Below, one piece after another: positions 46,225 to 56,082 of a stretch of DNA of 64,000 nucleotides. The DNA comes from Aplectana chamaeleonis (lineage: Eukaryota; Nematoda; Chromadorea; Rhabditida; Cosmocercidae), in contig JAPDOI010000358.1 in assembly GCA_029168955.1 (NCBI GenBank), positions 1 through 64,000 of the forward strand, written 5' to 3'. Numbering within the stretch: the stretch's first letter is position 1; each line of letters begins with the position of its first letter. Under the pieces are notes generated by a model, which saw only the letters and a list, made by a program, of their open reading frames with translations, did not search any database and was not told the DNA's origin. A program made the position numbers and the translations under genes.

Positions 46225-48486
46225 AGCGCAAAGAGGCTAGAGTGCATCTGGCTTGTCTACTAAGCTGAGACTCAGACTCAGAAACTCGAGGCGGCACAGT
46301 ACCCAGAACAGGTTTAGCAGCTGCTCTTTCCAGATACCTTCGATCGAACTGGGTGTGCTCCTCGCGCAACAGACGAAGGCGTTCTTTCTGTGAATCGTGC
46401 CATCTCTGCAGGTTGACTTTATCTGGAGCATTTGCAAAAGGTTTTCTGATGCCTCTCTCTCACAGGCTCAAGTACTCTCCAAGATGGATGGTTAGGCTGT
46501 TTGACGATGTTAATATACAGCTGCTGAGCCTGGAGCTGACAGTGTTCCTTTACTGGTAGCACCCGTGTCTCGGCGTGTAAATGCTCGGTTGGCGTACTCC
46601 TAGCCCATCCGGTGGCGATCCGAAGAGCAGCATTTTGTCATCGCTGCATCTTAGTCCAGGATGAGTCCAACACTAAGTGCTGCCAAACTGGTGCCGCGTA
46701 CTCCAGGGCTGGCTCCAGTATAGCCTTATACGTGGTCAGAATTGTTTCCTTACTGCTGCCCCATGATGTACCTCCCAGCGCCCTTAGCACATTGAGTTTA
46801 GCTTTTACAATTGTTTGCTTTTGCTCGGTGTTCTTGTGAAACTTCAGCGACGGATCGAGTATAAGGCCGAGTAGTTTGACGAAGCGAGCGCCAGACAGGC
46901 GATCTCCACCCCAGCTGACATCGGGATGGGAGCTGTGCTCTTTGGGGTCCGTTGTGAAAACTGAAGACTTGGCGGCTGAGGCCCTGGGCATCTTGTTGTC
47001 GAAATATTAATGTAGATCTTGCTCGCGGCCACTTGTATGTCGCGGCCTTGGCACATGATAGTCTATATCATCAGCGTAGGCGATAACATTCAGGTCCTGG
47101 GGAGGTGCCGGAATGTCCTCTAAGTACAGACTGAACAGAGGGGGCGAAAAGACTCCGCACTGCGGAACACCGGCAGCTATGGGAATACTTTTGGGGACAT
47201 GATTTTGAAACATAACTTTTGCTCGACGACTCTTGACGAATGCTGTTATCCAACGCTTCTGCCACGGTGGAATAGAAGACTTCAGTATGTTATCCGATAG
47301 AATACCCAGGTTAACACTGTCGAATGCCTTTGTGAAGTCCAGGGCTACAGCAACGGTCCTGAGGGGCTTTTCGTTGTTGACGCCATCGATGGCATAGCCA
47401 ACGATTTCCAACAGCGCCGTCGTGGTGGAATGTGGCTTCCTGGAGCCGTGCTGGTGATGTTGTTTTTCATTATGCTGAGCTAAGTCGTTGACGATAAGCT
47501 TTTCAGCAACCTTGGCTAGAGGTGACAAAAGGCTTATGGACCTGTATCCTTCCGCTAATGACAGGGATTTACCGGGCTTAAGCAGATCAGTGACATTTGC
47601 TGTTTTCCAGTCATGTGGCAGTGTCCAGGTTCGGAATGATGTGTTCATTAAATCGGTGAGCAGCGAGAGAAATTCACTGGGGTGCTTCTTTAAGACTGCT
47701 GGACAGATTCCGTCAGGACCAATGGCTTTAGAATCACGCATTTCCTTTATAATCTTCTCCACCTACGCAGGAGTGAAGGCATTAGATGTGCTCATAGGGG
47801 CCGAATAGAGTTCCGCCGCTGAAAGGCGCGGCAGCATGCAATGGAGGAGTATCGATCATACGCCGCCGCACGATCGATTCCCCTCCATTGCATACTGCCG
47901 CGTACTTCAGCGGCGGTAGTCTATTCGGCCCCATAAGCGGAAGGCGGCACAGCTCCCTTACTGTCACTCTGTTTTGTGGGCCTCGCTTCGCACAGGTTAT
48001 GAAGAAGCCCTTGCCCAAAGCGTAAGCGGAATCCTTTCCTGACTTGAATACATTGTTCTCGAACTCGATAGTAGATACGGTGGCGGGTGTGGCTTTTCCA
48101 AAGAGTTTTCTCAGGATTTTCCATGTCGCAGCACCATCTGCCTTGAAGTTCAATTTTTCAGTGAACTTCTGCCACTCGTCTTTCTTGGACCTGTCCATGT
48201 CCTTTCTAATCTCATCGTGAATTTGAGTGACCTCCGGGTCCAGACGGTTGGCAGATTTTTTCATCTCTTGTCCTGATTTTCTGTAGTATATCCCTGGTGA
48301 CATAAGGGTAAAAAGTTTTCACACGTCCTTCTGGTACGGCCGCTTTCATAGCCTTCCGGATAGCGTCAGATATGTGACGCTCTTTCTGGTGCACGTCTCC
48401 ATTCCATGGATATTCAGCCGCTCGGCGGAGTGCAACCTCTCTGAGTAGGCTCCAGTCTGCAAGGCCTAAATTGAGATAAGAGCGGT
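46225..48486 (-). pseudogene. outer LINE-A, middle piece (endonuclease end to RT)
   Basis: The minus strand reads from YLNLGLADW through HQKERHISDAIRKAMKAA, KFTEKLNFKADGAATWK and VRELCRLPLM, then the MITE (47,932-47,797), and resumes at VEKIIKEMRDSKAIGPDG. RT motifs are ALDFTKAFDSV (A), GVPQCGVFSP (B, second G of PQGG changed to C) and YADDI (C), after which the frame breaks near 47,035. Further fragments include LLGLILDPSLKFHKNTEQ and ALEYAAPVWQH. Several frameshifts and stops are present. The RT is dead. Confidence 0.85.
47797..47932. mobile_element. 136-bp Harbinger-like MITE inserted in the LINE RT gene
   Basis: GGGGCCGAATAGAGTTCCGC on the left and GCGGTAGTCTATTCGGCCCC on the right are inverted ends. 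Both sides carry ATA (47,794-47,796 and 47,933-47,935), which is present once in the empty site as judged by the aligned LINE copy at 49,960. The core is two TGCAATGGAGG / CCTCCATTGCA arms around a TATCGATCAT...CGATCGATT centre. This insertion gives the clearest boundaries for the family. Confidence 0.85.
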
Positions 48487-48518
48487 CTTCTTCTTCTGCA
48501 GCCTCAAAGTGGTTTCTG

Positions 48519-49250
48519 TCATAGGTTGAGGAACTGGGCGGCCTTCACAGGATTCGTCCAGAGGTCCATTGTTGTTAAGGAGGTAGGTCTCTTCGGGCAC
48601 ATGAACAGGTGCGCCGTGTCGTGTCCGGGAGCACCACAGTCCGGGCATGCGTCTGGTCGGCTGCTGTCGATCTTGTTGGCGTAAGACATTAGCAGAATAG
48701 AGTGACCACAGCGCAGCGAGGCGAGAGCACATCTGGCTCGCCGGCCGAGTTGAGACTCGGTCTCGCAAACCCGAGGCGGCACTGCTCCTAAAGTAGGGTT
48801 CACACCCGCCTTCTCCAGATATCCTCGAACAAACTGGGTGTGCTCCTCGCGCAGAAGACGAAGTATTGCTATGTAGGTTCTCAGTATAGTCTTCCGGCTG
48901 CTTCCCCATGGTGTTCCTCCGAGAGCTCTCAGAATATTAAGCTTTGCCTTGACGACTGTCTGTTTCTGTTCCGCGTTTTTGTGGAACTTCAGTGACGGAT
49001 CGAGTATAAGACCAAGCAGCTTAGGGAATCTTACTGCTGGCAAACGATTACCATCCCATCTGACATCTGGGTGGGCACTGTGTTCCTTGGTGCTTGTTGT
49101 GAACACTGATCCAGAAGACTTTGCAGCAGAGACTGTGAGCATCATATTATCGAGGAAAGGCTCCAACTCGACGAGATAGGCGCTGATCTTGTTAGCGGCT
49201 ACTTGCAGGTCACGGTCCTGGCACATGATGGTGATGTCGTCGGCGTACAA
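48519..49250 (-). pseudogene. LINE-A RT motif C to C-terminus, with a 112-codon deletion
   Basis: Begins at YADDITIMC and continues KLLGLILDPSLKFHKNAEQ to TYIAIL, then jumps directly to RLLREEHTQFVRGYL. The segment from ALEYAAPVW to RWADSNME, present at 58,034-59,023, is missing but the frame is kept. It ends CPDCGAPGHDTAHLFMCP...AAQFLNL. It is separated from the upstream frame by one TAG (PPQDI, stop, IVLYADD). Confidence 0.85.
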
Positions 49251-49256
49251 AACAAT

Positions 49257-50305
49257 CTATATATCCTGTGGTGGCTCGGGAAGATCCTCAAGATACAGGC
49301 TGAATAGGGCAGGGGACAACACTCCGTCTTGCGGAACACCGGCTGCGATTGGAATGCTATCGGATACGTGATTCTGGAATTGAACCTTAGCCCGGCGGCC
49401 TTTAGTAAACGCTGCAATCCATCGCTTCTGCCAGGATGGCAGCGAGGACTTCAGCAGTTTGTCGGACAGCAGTCCCAAGTTAACAGAGTCAAACGCTTTG
49501 GTCAGGTCGAGGGCGACGGCCACCGTTCTTAGGGGCTTTCTCATGTTGAATCCGTCGACCGCAAAGCTCACGATCTCCAATAGAGCAGTAGTAGTAGAGT
49601 GAAGTTTCCTGAACCCATGCTGATGCTGCTGTCGCTCATTTTGCTCAGCCAGGTCCCTCACGATCAACTTTTTAGCTAATTTGGCAACGGGAGATAAAAG
49701 GCTAATAGGTCGAAAGCCTTTTGCCGTTTTATGGGACTTGCCTGGCTTTGGCAACGGTATCACATTAGCTGTCTTCCAAGCTTGGGGTAGAATGCAGGTC
49801 TGGAAAGAAGTGTTAATGATATCTGCAAGCATCGGTAGAAGTTCCATGGGAAGCTTCTTCAGGATGGCTGGGGAGATACGGTCAGGTCCGATAGCCTTCG
49901 AATTCCGCATTTCTTTGATAGCCTTCTCTACTTGCGTGAGAGTAAAGGCCTCAGAAGCGTTCATGAGCGGCAACCGGCTCAGTTCTCTAACCGTGACTCT
50001 GTTTTGCACGCCTCGCTTGGCACGTGTGATGAAGAAGTTCTTGCCGAGCGCATAAGCAGCCGCTTTCCCTGATTTGAAGACATTCTCCTCGAACTCAATA
50101 GCGGAGCTCATCGAGGGAGCGGACTTGCCGGAAATTTTCCTCAACACTTTCCACGTCGTAGTTCCGTCAGCCTTGAAATTCAGCTTTTCAGTGAACTTCT
50201 CCCAGCATTCCTTCTTGTTCTTATCCAGATCCTGCTTGATCTCATTATCCAGCACAGCTATGTCCGGGTCTAGATGGTCTGCGGCTCTCTTCTCATCTCT
50301 GGTTC
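49257..50305 (-). pseudogene. LINE-A linker and RT domain
   Basis: Open minus frame from about 50,305 (REILQKIRTRDEKRAADHLD) to 49,257. RT words are SKAIGPDRISPAIL, LPKPGKSH, RPISLLSPVAKLAKK, HQHGFRKLHST, VALDLTKAFDSVNL (A) and GVPQDGVLSP (B, second G of PQGG changed to D). It lies in a different frame from the endonuclease because one C is lost near 50,338. Confidence 0.85.
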
Positions 50306-51556
50306 TTATCTTCTGCAGTATTTCCCTGCTGACATTCGGAAAAAGGTCTTGACACGACCCTCAGGAATTGCTGCTTTCATGGCCTTGCGGATGGCACTTG
50401 TTAAATGACGTTCTTTCTGATGGACATCACCATTCCATGGGTAGTCGACCGCATGGCGAAGTGCAACATCTCTGAACAGGGTCCAGTCTGCTAGGCCTAA
50501 ATTAAGATAAGTACGATGACGAAAACCAGAGTAAGGGGCAAGAGAGTCAGAGAGATCAATATAGACAAAGACGGGAATGTGATCACTGGACAGAGTTGTG
50601 GATGTGGACCACGTGCAAGCATTAGAGAGATTGGATGACACAAGAGAGATATCTGGGCTAGAAGGTCGGCCGTTGGTAGGGAGACGAGTGGGCTGGTCAT
50701 CATTGAGGATAACCAGGTCACCCTCCTCAGCCCATTCTTCGACATCTTCCCCTCTGGCGTCAGAATTAAGAGCGGAACAGAACGTGTGAGCATTGAAGTC
50801 ACCCGCAAAGACAGCTGAGGGAGAGAGTGAGCAGTCGTGCAACTGCTTAAGGAGAGGTATAGGATTATAAGACGGGGGGCAAGATGTTACAGGGGGGATA
50901 TAGACGTTAAATAGAGATAAAGGGGTTTTGAGGGGGAGGTGGACAGGAACGTACTCAAGAGTACCGTCCTTAGGAGTATTGGGAATAATATGAGAAGGTA
51001 AGGCAGATTGCACAAAAGTAGACACTCCGCCCCCAAGAGCAGACCTTGGCATGTGATAGGCGGTGTAGCCCGGATTGTTAGGTTGGGGATAAGTGGTAGA
51101 TGGAGAGAGCTTGGTTTCTTGAACCATGATAACATCCGGGTGATGAGAACGTGCGAATAGAGAGAGTTCAGATAACTTGTTGCGAAGGCTGTTGAGATTA
51201 ATGTGAACAATGGAGAGGGGGCGATTGGTAATTGAGGAATCAGAGTTGCTGGGGGCAGAGCATAGAACACAACGAAAGGATGAGTCATGATGCCTCACAG
51301 AACTGAGGCCCGAACAGGAGAAGTGCACCCATCTTTGGCATCCGAAGCACTGGACACTTGTTTTATGCCAGGTAACATCCTTGCTGCAGGTGGCAAATGG
51401 ATACTTCTGCTCTGGACCTGGATTCCTCTCGACGCCGGCCCTCTGTAGTAAAATCCTCAGGAGAGCTGCGGCCGACCAGCACCTCTCCCATGACAAAAAC
51501 CCTCTTCTCGGAGGGGTTGACGTCGGTTTGCACGGAGGCGATCTTCTTTCCTCCAC
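50306..51556 (-). CDS. LINE-A N-terminal half: 2A-like, PHD finger, APE endonuclease
   Basis: 416 open codons in the phase that starts VEERRSPP. Order: hydrophobic LLRILLQ then AGVERNPGP; PHD-type finger (CSKDVTW, CFGC, WVHFSC, FRCVLC); endonuclease (INLNSLR, QETKLS, GGGVSTFV, GDFNAH, SSPDISLVSS, SDHIPV). As in the plus copy, the start shown is GTG. The family ATG at 51,582-51,580 is in another frame that closes within about 40 codons. It ends in a short false tail after KTFF because of a one-base deletion. The endonuclease residues are intact. Confidence 0.8.
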   Translation of the reverse strand: MEERRSPPCKPTSTPPRRGFLSWERCWSAAALLRILLQRAGVERNPGPEQKYPFATCSKDVTWHKTSVQCFGCQRWVHFSCSGLSSVRHHDSSFRCVLCSAPSNSDSSITNRPLSIVHINLNSLRNKLSELSLFARSHHPDVIMVQETKLSPSTTYPQPNNPGYTAYHMPRSALGGGVSTFVQSALPSHIIPNTPKDGTLEYVPVHLPLKTPLSLFNVYIPPVTSCPPSYNPIPLLKQLHDCSLSPSAVFAGDFNAHTFCSALNSDARGEDVEEWAEEGDLVILNDDQPTRLPTNGRPSSPDISLVSSNLSNACTWSTSTTLSSDHIPVFVYIDLSDSLAPYSGFRHRTYLNLGLADWTLFRDVALRHAVDYPWNGDVHQKERHLTSAIRKAMKAAIPEGRVKTFFRMSAGKYCRR

Positions 51557-51602
51557 ACTGCCACGGCACGAACGTACGACATCTCGGCAGCATAAGAGCG
51601 GT

Positions 51603-52668
51603 GACGAATACCAGAATGAGGGGCTAGAGAATTTTAGAGATCGATATGGACGAAAGTGGGAATGTGATCACTAGACAGGGTTGTAGAAGTGGACCACGAG
51701 CGGGCACTAGAAAGATTGGAGGAAACGAGCGAAATGTCTGGGCTAGAAGATCGGCCGATGGCAGGGAGGCGAGTGGGCTGATCATCGTTTAGGATAACCA
51801 GGTCGCACTCCTCCGCCCATTCTTCGACGTCTTCTCTAACATCAGAGTCAAGTGAAGAGAAAAAGGTATGTGAGCATTGAAGTCGCCCGCGAAAACGACT
51901 GAGGGTGAGAGAGCGCACTCATTGAGCTGCTTTAGAATAGGGATAGGATTATAGGTTGGGGGACAAGATGTAGTTGGGGGAATGTAGATGTTCAAGAGAG
52001 ATAGGGGTTTTGAGTGGGAGGTGTATGGGGACGTACTCGAGAGTACCGTCCTTAGGGACATTGGGAATTAGGTGAGAAGGAAGAGTGGATAGTACAAAAG
52101 TAGAAACTCCTCCATCGAGAGACGATCTGGGAGCATGGTATGAAGTATAGCCAGGGATATTTGTTTGAGAAGAGGTAGCAGAGGGGGAGAGTTTGGCTTC
52201 CTGAACCATGATATCATCTGGATGGTGAGTACGAGCAAAGAGAGAGAGGTAAGATAGTTTGGCACGATGACCATTGAGATTTATATGTACAATAGAGAGG
52301 GGGCGATTGGAGGTAGAGGAATCAGAGTTGGTAGGTGAAGAGCATAGAACACAGCGAAAATCAGAGTTATGATGCCTCACAGAACTGAGATCCGAACAGA
52401 AGATTTGCACCCACCTTTGACATCCGAAGCACTGGACGCTTGTTTTACTCCATGTGACATCCTTGCCGCAGGTGGCGCATGGGTACTTCTGAGCGGGTCC
52501 AGGATTCTTTTCCTCGCCGGCCTTTTGTAGGAGAAGCCTTAGGAGAGCTGAGGCCAGCCAGCATCTCTCTCATAGCAAAAACCCTCCGTGGAGGGGTTGA
52601 TGTTGGTTTGCACGGAGTTGATGTTGCTTCTTCCACACGGCCACGGCACGAACGTACAACATCTCGGC
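51603..52668 (-). pseudogene. outer LINE-A, 5' piece (ATG in phase, 2A variant, degraded finger, endonuclease)
   Basis: The family ATG at 52,660-52,658 opens MLYVRAVAVWKKQ and runs in the same frame to GFLL, then TGA where relatives have TGG, then ERCWLASALLRLLLQKAG and EEKNPGP. So here the ATG and 2A frames agree, two bases shorter than the other A copies at the CCCTCC...GGGTTTTT stretch. The 2A-like motif has E for V/I, and the PHD finger has WVQ for WVH, so both are probably dead. Endonuclease words (QEAKLS, GDFNAH-like, SSPDISLVSS, SDHIPT) follow with frameshifts. Confidence 0.82.
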
Positions 52669-52754
52669 ACAAGTTTTTAGTAGTTGAATTACTATGTATG
52701 CCTTTTTTAACGGTTGCCTCATGTGGTCGTAGTAAACTATAACTATATAACATA

Positions 52755-54006
52755 CCAGGTTGTCCAATAATTCTTGTCCGAAAATTTCACGATTTTAATT
52801 TTTTTCAACTTCATTGAAAAACAAGTCTAATCAACAATATAATCACCACAGTTATCCACAACAGTGGCCGATCGATTGGGCAGGTCGCCGATGCCCTTCG
52901 CCCAGAACTCCGGGGGCTGCGACTCGAAGAAGTCCGCGATGTCGGATTTGAGGTTGTCGTAGTTGGTGAGTTTTCTTCCGGCCAAATGGTGCTGCAGCGG
53001 GCGGAACAAGTGGTAGTCGGAGGGGGCGAGGTCCGGGAAATACGGCGGATGGGCAACCGTCTCCCAGCCGAGCGTCGCCAACTTCTGCTGGGTCTTCTTC
53101 GCCACGTGGGGGCGCGCGTTGTCGTGCGGCAGGTGGACCGAGGCCCGTCGGGGACGCTTTTCTCGGATGGCGACGGCTAGTTTCTCGAGCTGATCGGTGT
53201 AGATGGAGGCGGTGACCGTCCCGCCTTGCGGGAGCAGCTCAAATACAGCATGCCCTTGGTGTCCCACCAGCAGCAGAGCATGATCTTCAGCGGGTGCAGG
53301 TCGGCTTTCGGCGTCGTCGGCGGCTCTTCTCCGCGCGGGATCCAGACGGCACGGCGGGCGACGTTGTCGTAGAGGACCCAGCTATCATCCCCAGTGACCA
53401 GGTCCTCGAGAAACTCCTTGCGATGCGGACGAAGGAGGAGGGACTGGCAGACGGCCACGCGGCTCTGCTTGTTGGCGTCCGTCAGACGGTGGGGGATCCA
53501 ACGGGCCAGAACTTTGTGGTAGCCGAGTAAGTTGAGTCGATTTTGGATGGTGGACTCGCTGCAGCCGAGCGTCGTCGCCAGTTCACGGGTGGTGGCTTCC
53601 GGCTTTTCCTTGATACAGCGACGGACTTCGTCATCATCCACCGTAGAAGGCCTCCCGCTGTGCTCCCTTTCCTCGAGGCTCGTGTCGCCGCTCTCGAAAC
53701 GATTGAACCAGCGGCTGACTGTGCGTTGGGACACTGCATCCTCCTTGCACGCTCTTCCAATGTTGGCGACCGCGGTGCCCGTGTCGTTGCCCAGCAGCCA
53801 CTCGTAGTACACGAACGTACGAATTCGACCTTAGTCCATTTGAGCTTGTACTGGTAGCTAGACGCGGCGACTGCGCCTTATATACCCCTAGCGTAGAACT
53901 TTGGAGAACCATCTCGAAGGTTCTTACACTTGCCTGATATTATAACCTTCTAAGGAAAATTATAGAATTTTGAAAATTTTCGGACAGGAATTATTGGACG
54001 GCCTGG
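52755..54006 (-). mobile_element. mariner-family transposon, 1,252 bp
   Basis: Terminal inverted repeats of 33 bp (CCAGGTTGTCCAATAATTC on the left; inverse of CCAGGCCGTCCAATAATTC on the right) differ at three positions. TA lies on each side (52,753-52,754 and 54,007-54,008), the universal Tc1/mariner target. It encodes one transposase on the minus strand. It lies just beyond the 5' end of the outer LINE and is not nested in it. Confidence 0.93.
52827..53839 (-). pseudogene. mariner transposase (DD34D), broken
   Basis: About 338 codons, near the family's usual 345. The N-terminal helix-turn-helix region contains ERTVSRWF-like QRTVSRWFNRFESGD and EEREHSGRPST. The catalytic acidic residues are in GDDSWVLYDN, HDNARPH and YFPDLAPSDYHLF, with 34 residues between the last two aspartates (DD34D). 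Two lesions are visible: TAA at codon 3 after the likely ATG (53,839), and one T missing near 53,238 that shifts the frame between GMLY and FELLPQGG. The copy is close to intact but not functional as read. Similar elements are common in nematodes, insects and other animals. Confidence 0.9.
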
Positions 54007-54009
54007 TAG

Positions 54010-54840
54010 AACTGTTCTCTGCATACTCAGATAATAACACCGGCTGAGCGGGCGGAGAAGTAGGCTCGCCGGCTGAGCGGGCAGGCTTATTTTGAAGGCG
54101 GAGCGTCTTACCGGCTGAGCGGGCGAGCATGCATTTTACCGGCTGAGGGGCATGGCTTTACCGGCTGAGCGGGCAGACATAAATCCACGGCTGAGCATGT
54201 CACCGGCTGATCGGGCAGACATAGCATTACCGGCTGAGGGGCATGGCTTTACCGGCTGAGCGGGCAGACACTAAAGCGAACCAGGCTCATGTACGGAGCG
54301 GGCGAAATGGACTTCGAGCTGATTCGGGTGTTGGCATTCGAACGGATGGTCATCCACATGATTTGGATCATTGACCCCTCACCCCTTACGGTTCGTTGTG
54401 ACCGTGGGGACGTGACAGCGGGTCAATTCATGATTTTTGAAGTAAGGTAAGCCTTGCCGCTTCAGAAATGAAACGCAAGCCTCGAACTTGCTGGGGAATA
54501 GGGGGAGCCTACTAGGGGCTTCATCTAGTCTTGCAGATCGATATCATTCACGTGGTAAGCAACTAATACCGGCAGAGCGGACCTCCATTTACCGGCTGAG
54601 GGGACAGTGAATGCGGGCTGAGGGGGCAGCCATTTACCGGCTGAGGGGACAGTGAATGCGGGCTGAGGGGGAAGCCATTTACCGGCTGAGGGGACAGTTG
54701 ATGCGGGCTGAGGGGGCCACCACTTGCCGGCTGAGCGCTCCACCATTTGCCGGCTGAGGGGGCAGTGAATACCGGGGCATGCCCGGGTACAATGTTTAGT
54801 CAGCCGGTATTGCCTGCCCCCTCAGCCGGAGTTACTGCCT
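54010..54840 (+). repeat. CCGGCTGAG minisatellite
   Basis: Irregular units around ACCGGCTGAGCGGGCAGACA at 54,040-54,270, then a regular 45-bp array at about 54,588-54,770 built from TTTACCGGCTGAGGGGACAG plus GCGGGCTGAGGGGGCAGCC. An inverted copy (CTGCCCCCTCAGCCGGAG) closes it at about 54,812-54,830. Positions 54,300-54,565 between the two arrays are non-repetitive. Confidence 0.8.
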
Positions 54841-55507
54841 GAGTATAGCTGTGGACGGCTTTCCAGGATATATTTCCGAACAAATTTTTTTCGAGTTCTT
54901 GAGTACTTCTAATTAACACTGTGTAGAATGTTCACAGAATAGTCCCGCGGCTTGGACTTCATAAAAACTTGCTTAGATTTGGAAACAGGTTTCGGGTTTC
55001 TTTTTGCAGCTGAACAGTTTTTCAGGGAATCACCATCAGACTTATTGAGGACTCTTTGCGAGAAGGCCTAAATCTCATCATTGGGGGGGGGTGTAACGCT
55101 TTTGTTTAGCACCGAGGCGACGCCGCGCCCGACATTGCGCGACATAGTCTTGGGACCATAAGATTGATATCCAAGACCTTAGAAGCCGTTTCGTTAGAAT
55201 TAGTAATGACTGTAGAATATGAATATCCTGTACGACCTGCGTATGTACATATCTCAAACAACCAACAGCGAAATATAGGTCGAAATTCTTAACATCCTTC
55301 CATAGGGGAGCGATAATAGTGAATATTGATTTTCTAACGAATATCTGGATTGCTTACGATTTTGCTTTCCGATCTCCGCAGATTTCTTGGACTCTGAATT
55401 ACGATTTTCGAAATTCAGAAACTTGTTCCGATTTCTTAAATTTCAATCTTGTTTCGCTTTCCGATTTCCGTAATCCAAAAGTTTTATGCCGCTCATCCCT
55501 GGTTCCG
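54841..55507. other. no recognisable gene
   Basis: AT-rich. Positions 55,330-55,490 hold repeated TTTCCGAT / TTACGATTT words, possibly an old MITE ending GCTCATCCCTGG. An 8-9 base G run lies at 55,083. Confidence 0.4.
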
Positions 55508-56082
55508 GAATACAGCTCATCTACGCAATTGCGTTCAGTCTGCAAAGTGCGCGCTGATGATAAAAGCGTGTTGCGGCGCGGTTTCGAGGAACCTCGGGGT
55601 CCTTTATACTCCCGCCGCGGGGCGGCGCGGCACAGTGTATTTCTGTAAAATTGATCACGCGGCACGATCGATATTATAGGGTTGCACTTCGCCGCGCCGC
55701 TCGGCGGCGGAAGTATAAACGACTCAGACAGGGATGTGGGATCACCCGGGCGGTTGATGGGTTTTTTCGTCGCGGCCAAAAAAGGCAAAAACCGCCCGGG
55801 TGATCTGTTTGAGGATCCTCGAAACCGCGCTGCAACGAATAGCGGTATAGAGCTTGTTTTACGTTAGGAACCGATCGGCTCCTAACGTAAAACATGCCTG
55901 TCGAAGTGATAAAACATGTTTACCGGCAATTACCTGTCCGAACACGTTTGATCGATACGTATGATTTGTTTAGGAGCAGAGCGGTACCCCGAAGCTCCAT
56001 ACTCGCACTCCGCTGCAACACGCTTTCGCAATCAGCGTGCATTTTGCGGACTGAACGCGGTTGCGTAGATGAACAGTAGGTT
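55508..56082. repeat. foldback with about 70-bp arms carrying a nested MITE
   Basis: The left arm (CTCATCTACGCAATTGCGTT ... AAAAGCGTGTTGCGGCG, about 55,515-55,577) is inverted at the right (CTGCAACACGCTTTCGCAAT ... GCGGTTGCGTAGATGAACAG, about 56,010-56,079). Inside are a Harbinger-like MITE (55,596-55,724), an inverted ATCACCCGGGCGGTT / AACCGCCCGGGTGAT pair (55,741-55,806), and a hairpin TTTTACGTTAGGA / TCCTAACGTAAAA (55,857-55,891). Confidence 0.75.
55596..55724. mobile_element. Harbinger-like GC-rich MITE, diverged
   Basis: Left end GGGGTCCTTTATACTCCCGC, right end GCGGAAGTATAAACGACTC, with a TGATCACGCGGCACGATCG core. It has the family arrangement but is shortened to about 129 bp and the right terminus is mutated. 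Confidence 0.6.

Larger units (their letters stand above)
48487..51591 (-). mobile_element. LINE-A copy nested in outer LINE-A, 3.1 kb
   Basis: Same-strand insertion with a perfect 11-bp TSD ATAAGAGCGGT (48,476-48,486 and 51,592-51,602). The 5' end has the family start GCTGCCGAGATG (51,591 inwards) and the 3' end an (AGA)n tail. It is shorter than the plus copy because about 112 codons between RT and the CCHC region are deleted (junction near 48,870). Confidence 0.92.
39038..52668 (-). mobile_element. outer LINE-A copy, split by three later insertions
   Basis: One subfamily-A LINE on the minus strand in three pieces: 52,668-51,603 (5' part), 48,486-46,225 (middle) and 39,259-39,038 (3' end with an AAG-type tail). 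The ends are flanked by the TSD ACAAGTTT (39,030-39,037 and 52,669-52,676). Removing the nested elements rebuilds about 3.4 kb, the length of the complete copies. Reading frame and protein similarity resume exactly across each junction, for example RHRSYLNLGLADW across 51,602/48,476. It was invaded by another A copy, a B copy and a Harbinger-like MITE, so it is the oldest layer. Confidence 0.88.

Noticed and set aside
49251..49256. Programmed stop readthrough at the TAG before YADD
   Set aside because: Other family copies read straight through at this position and this copy also carries a frameshift and a deletion, so it is simply decayed.
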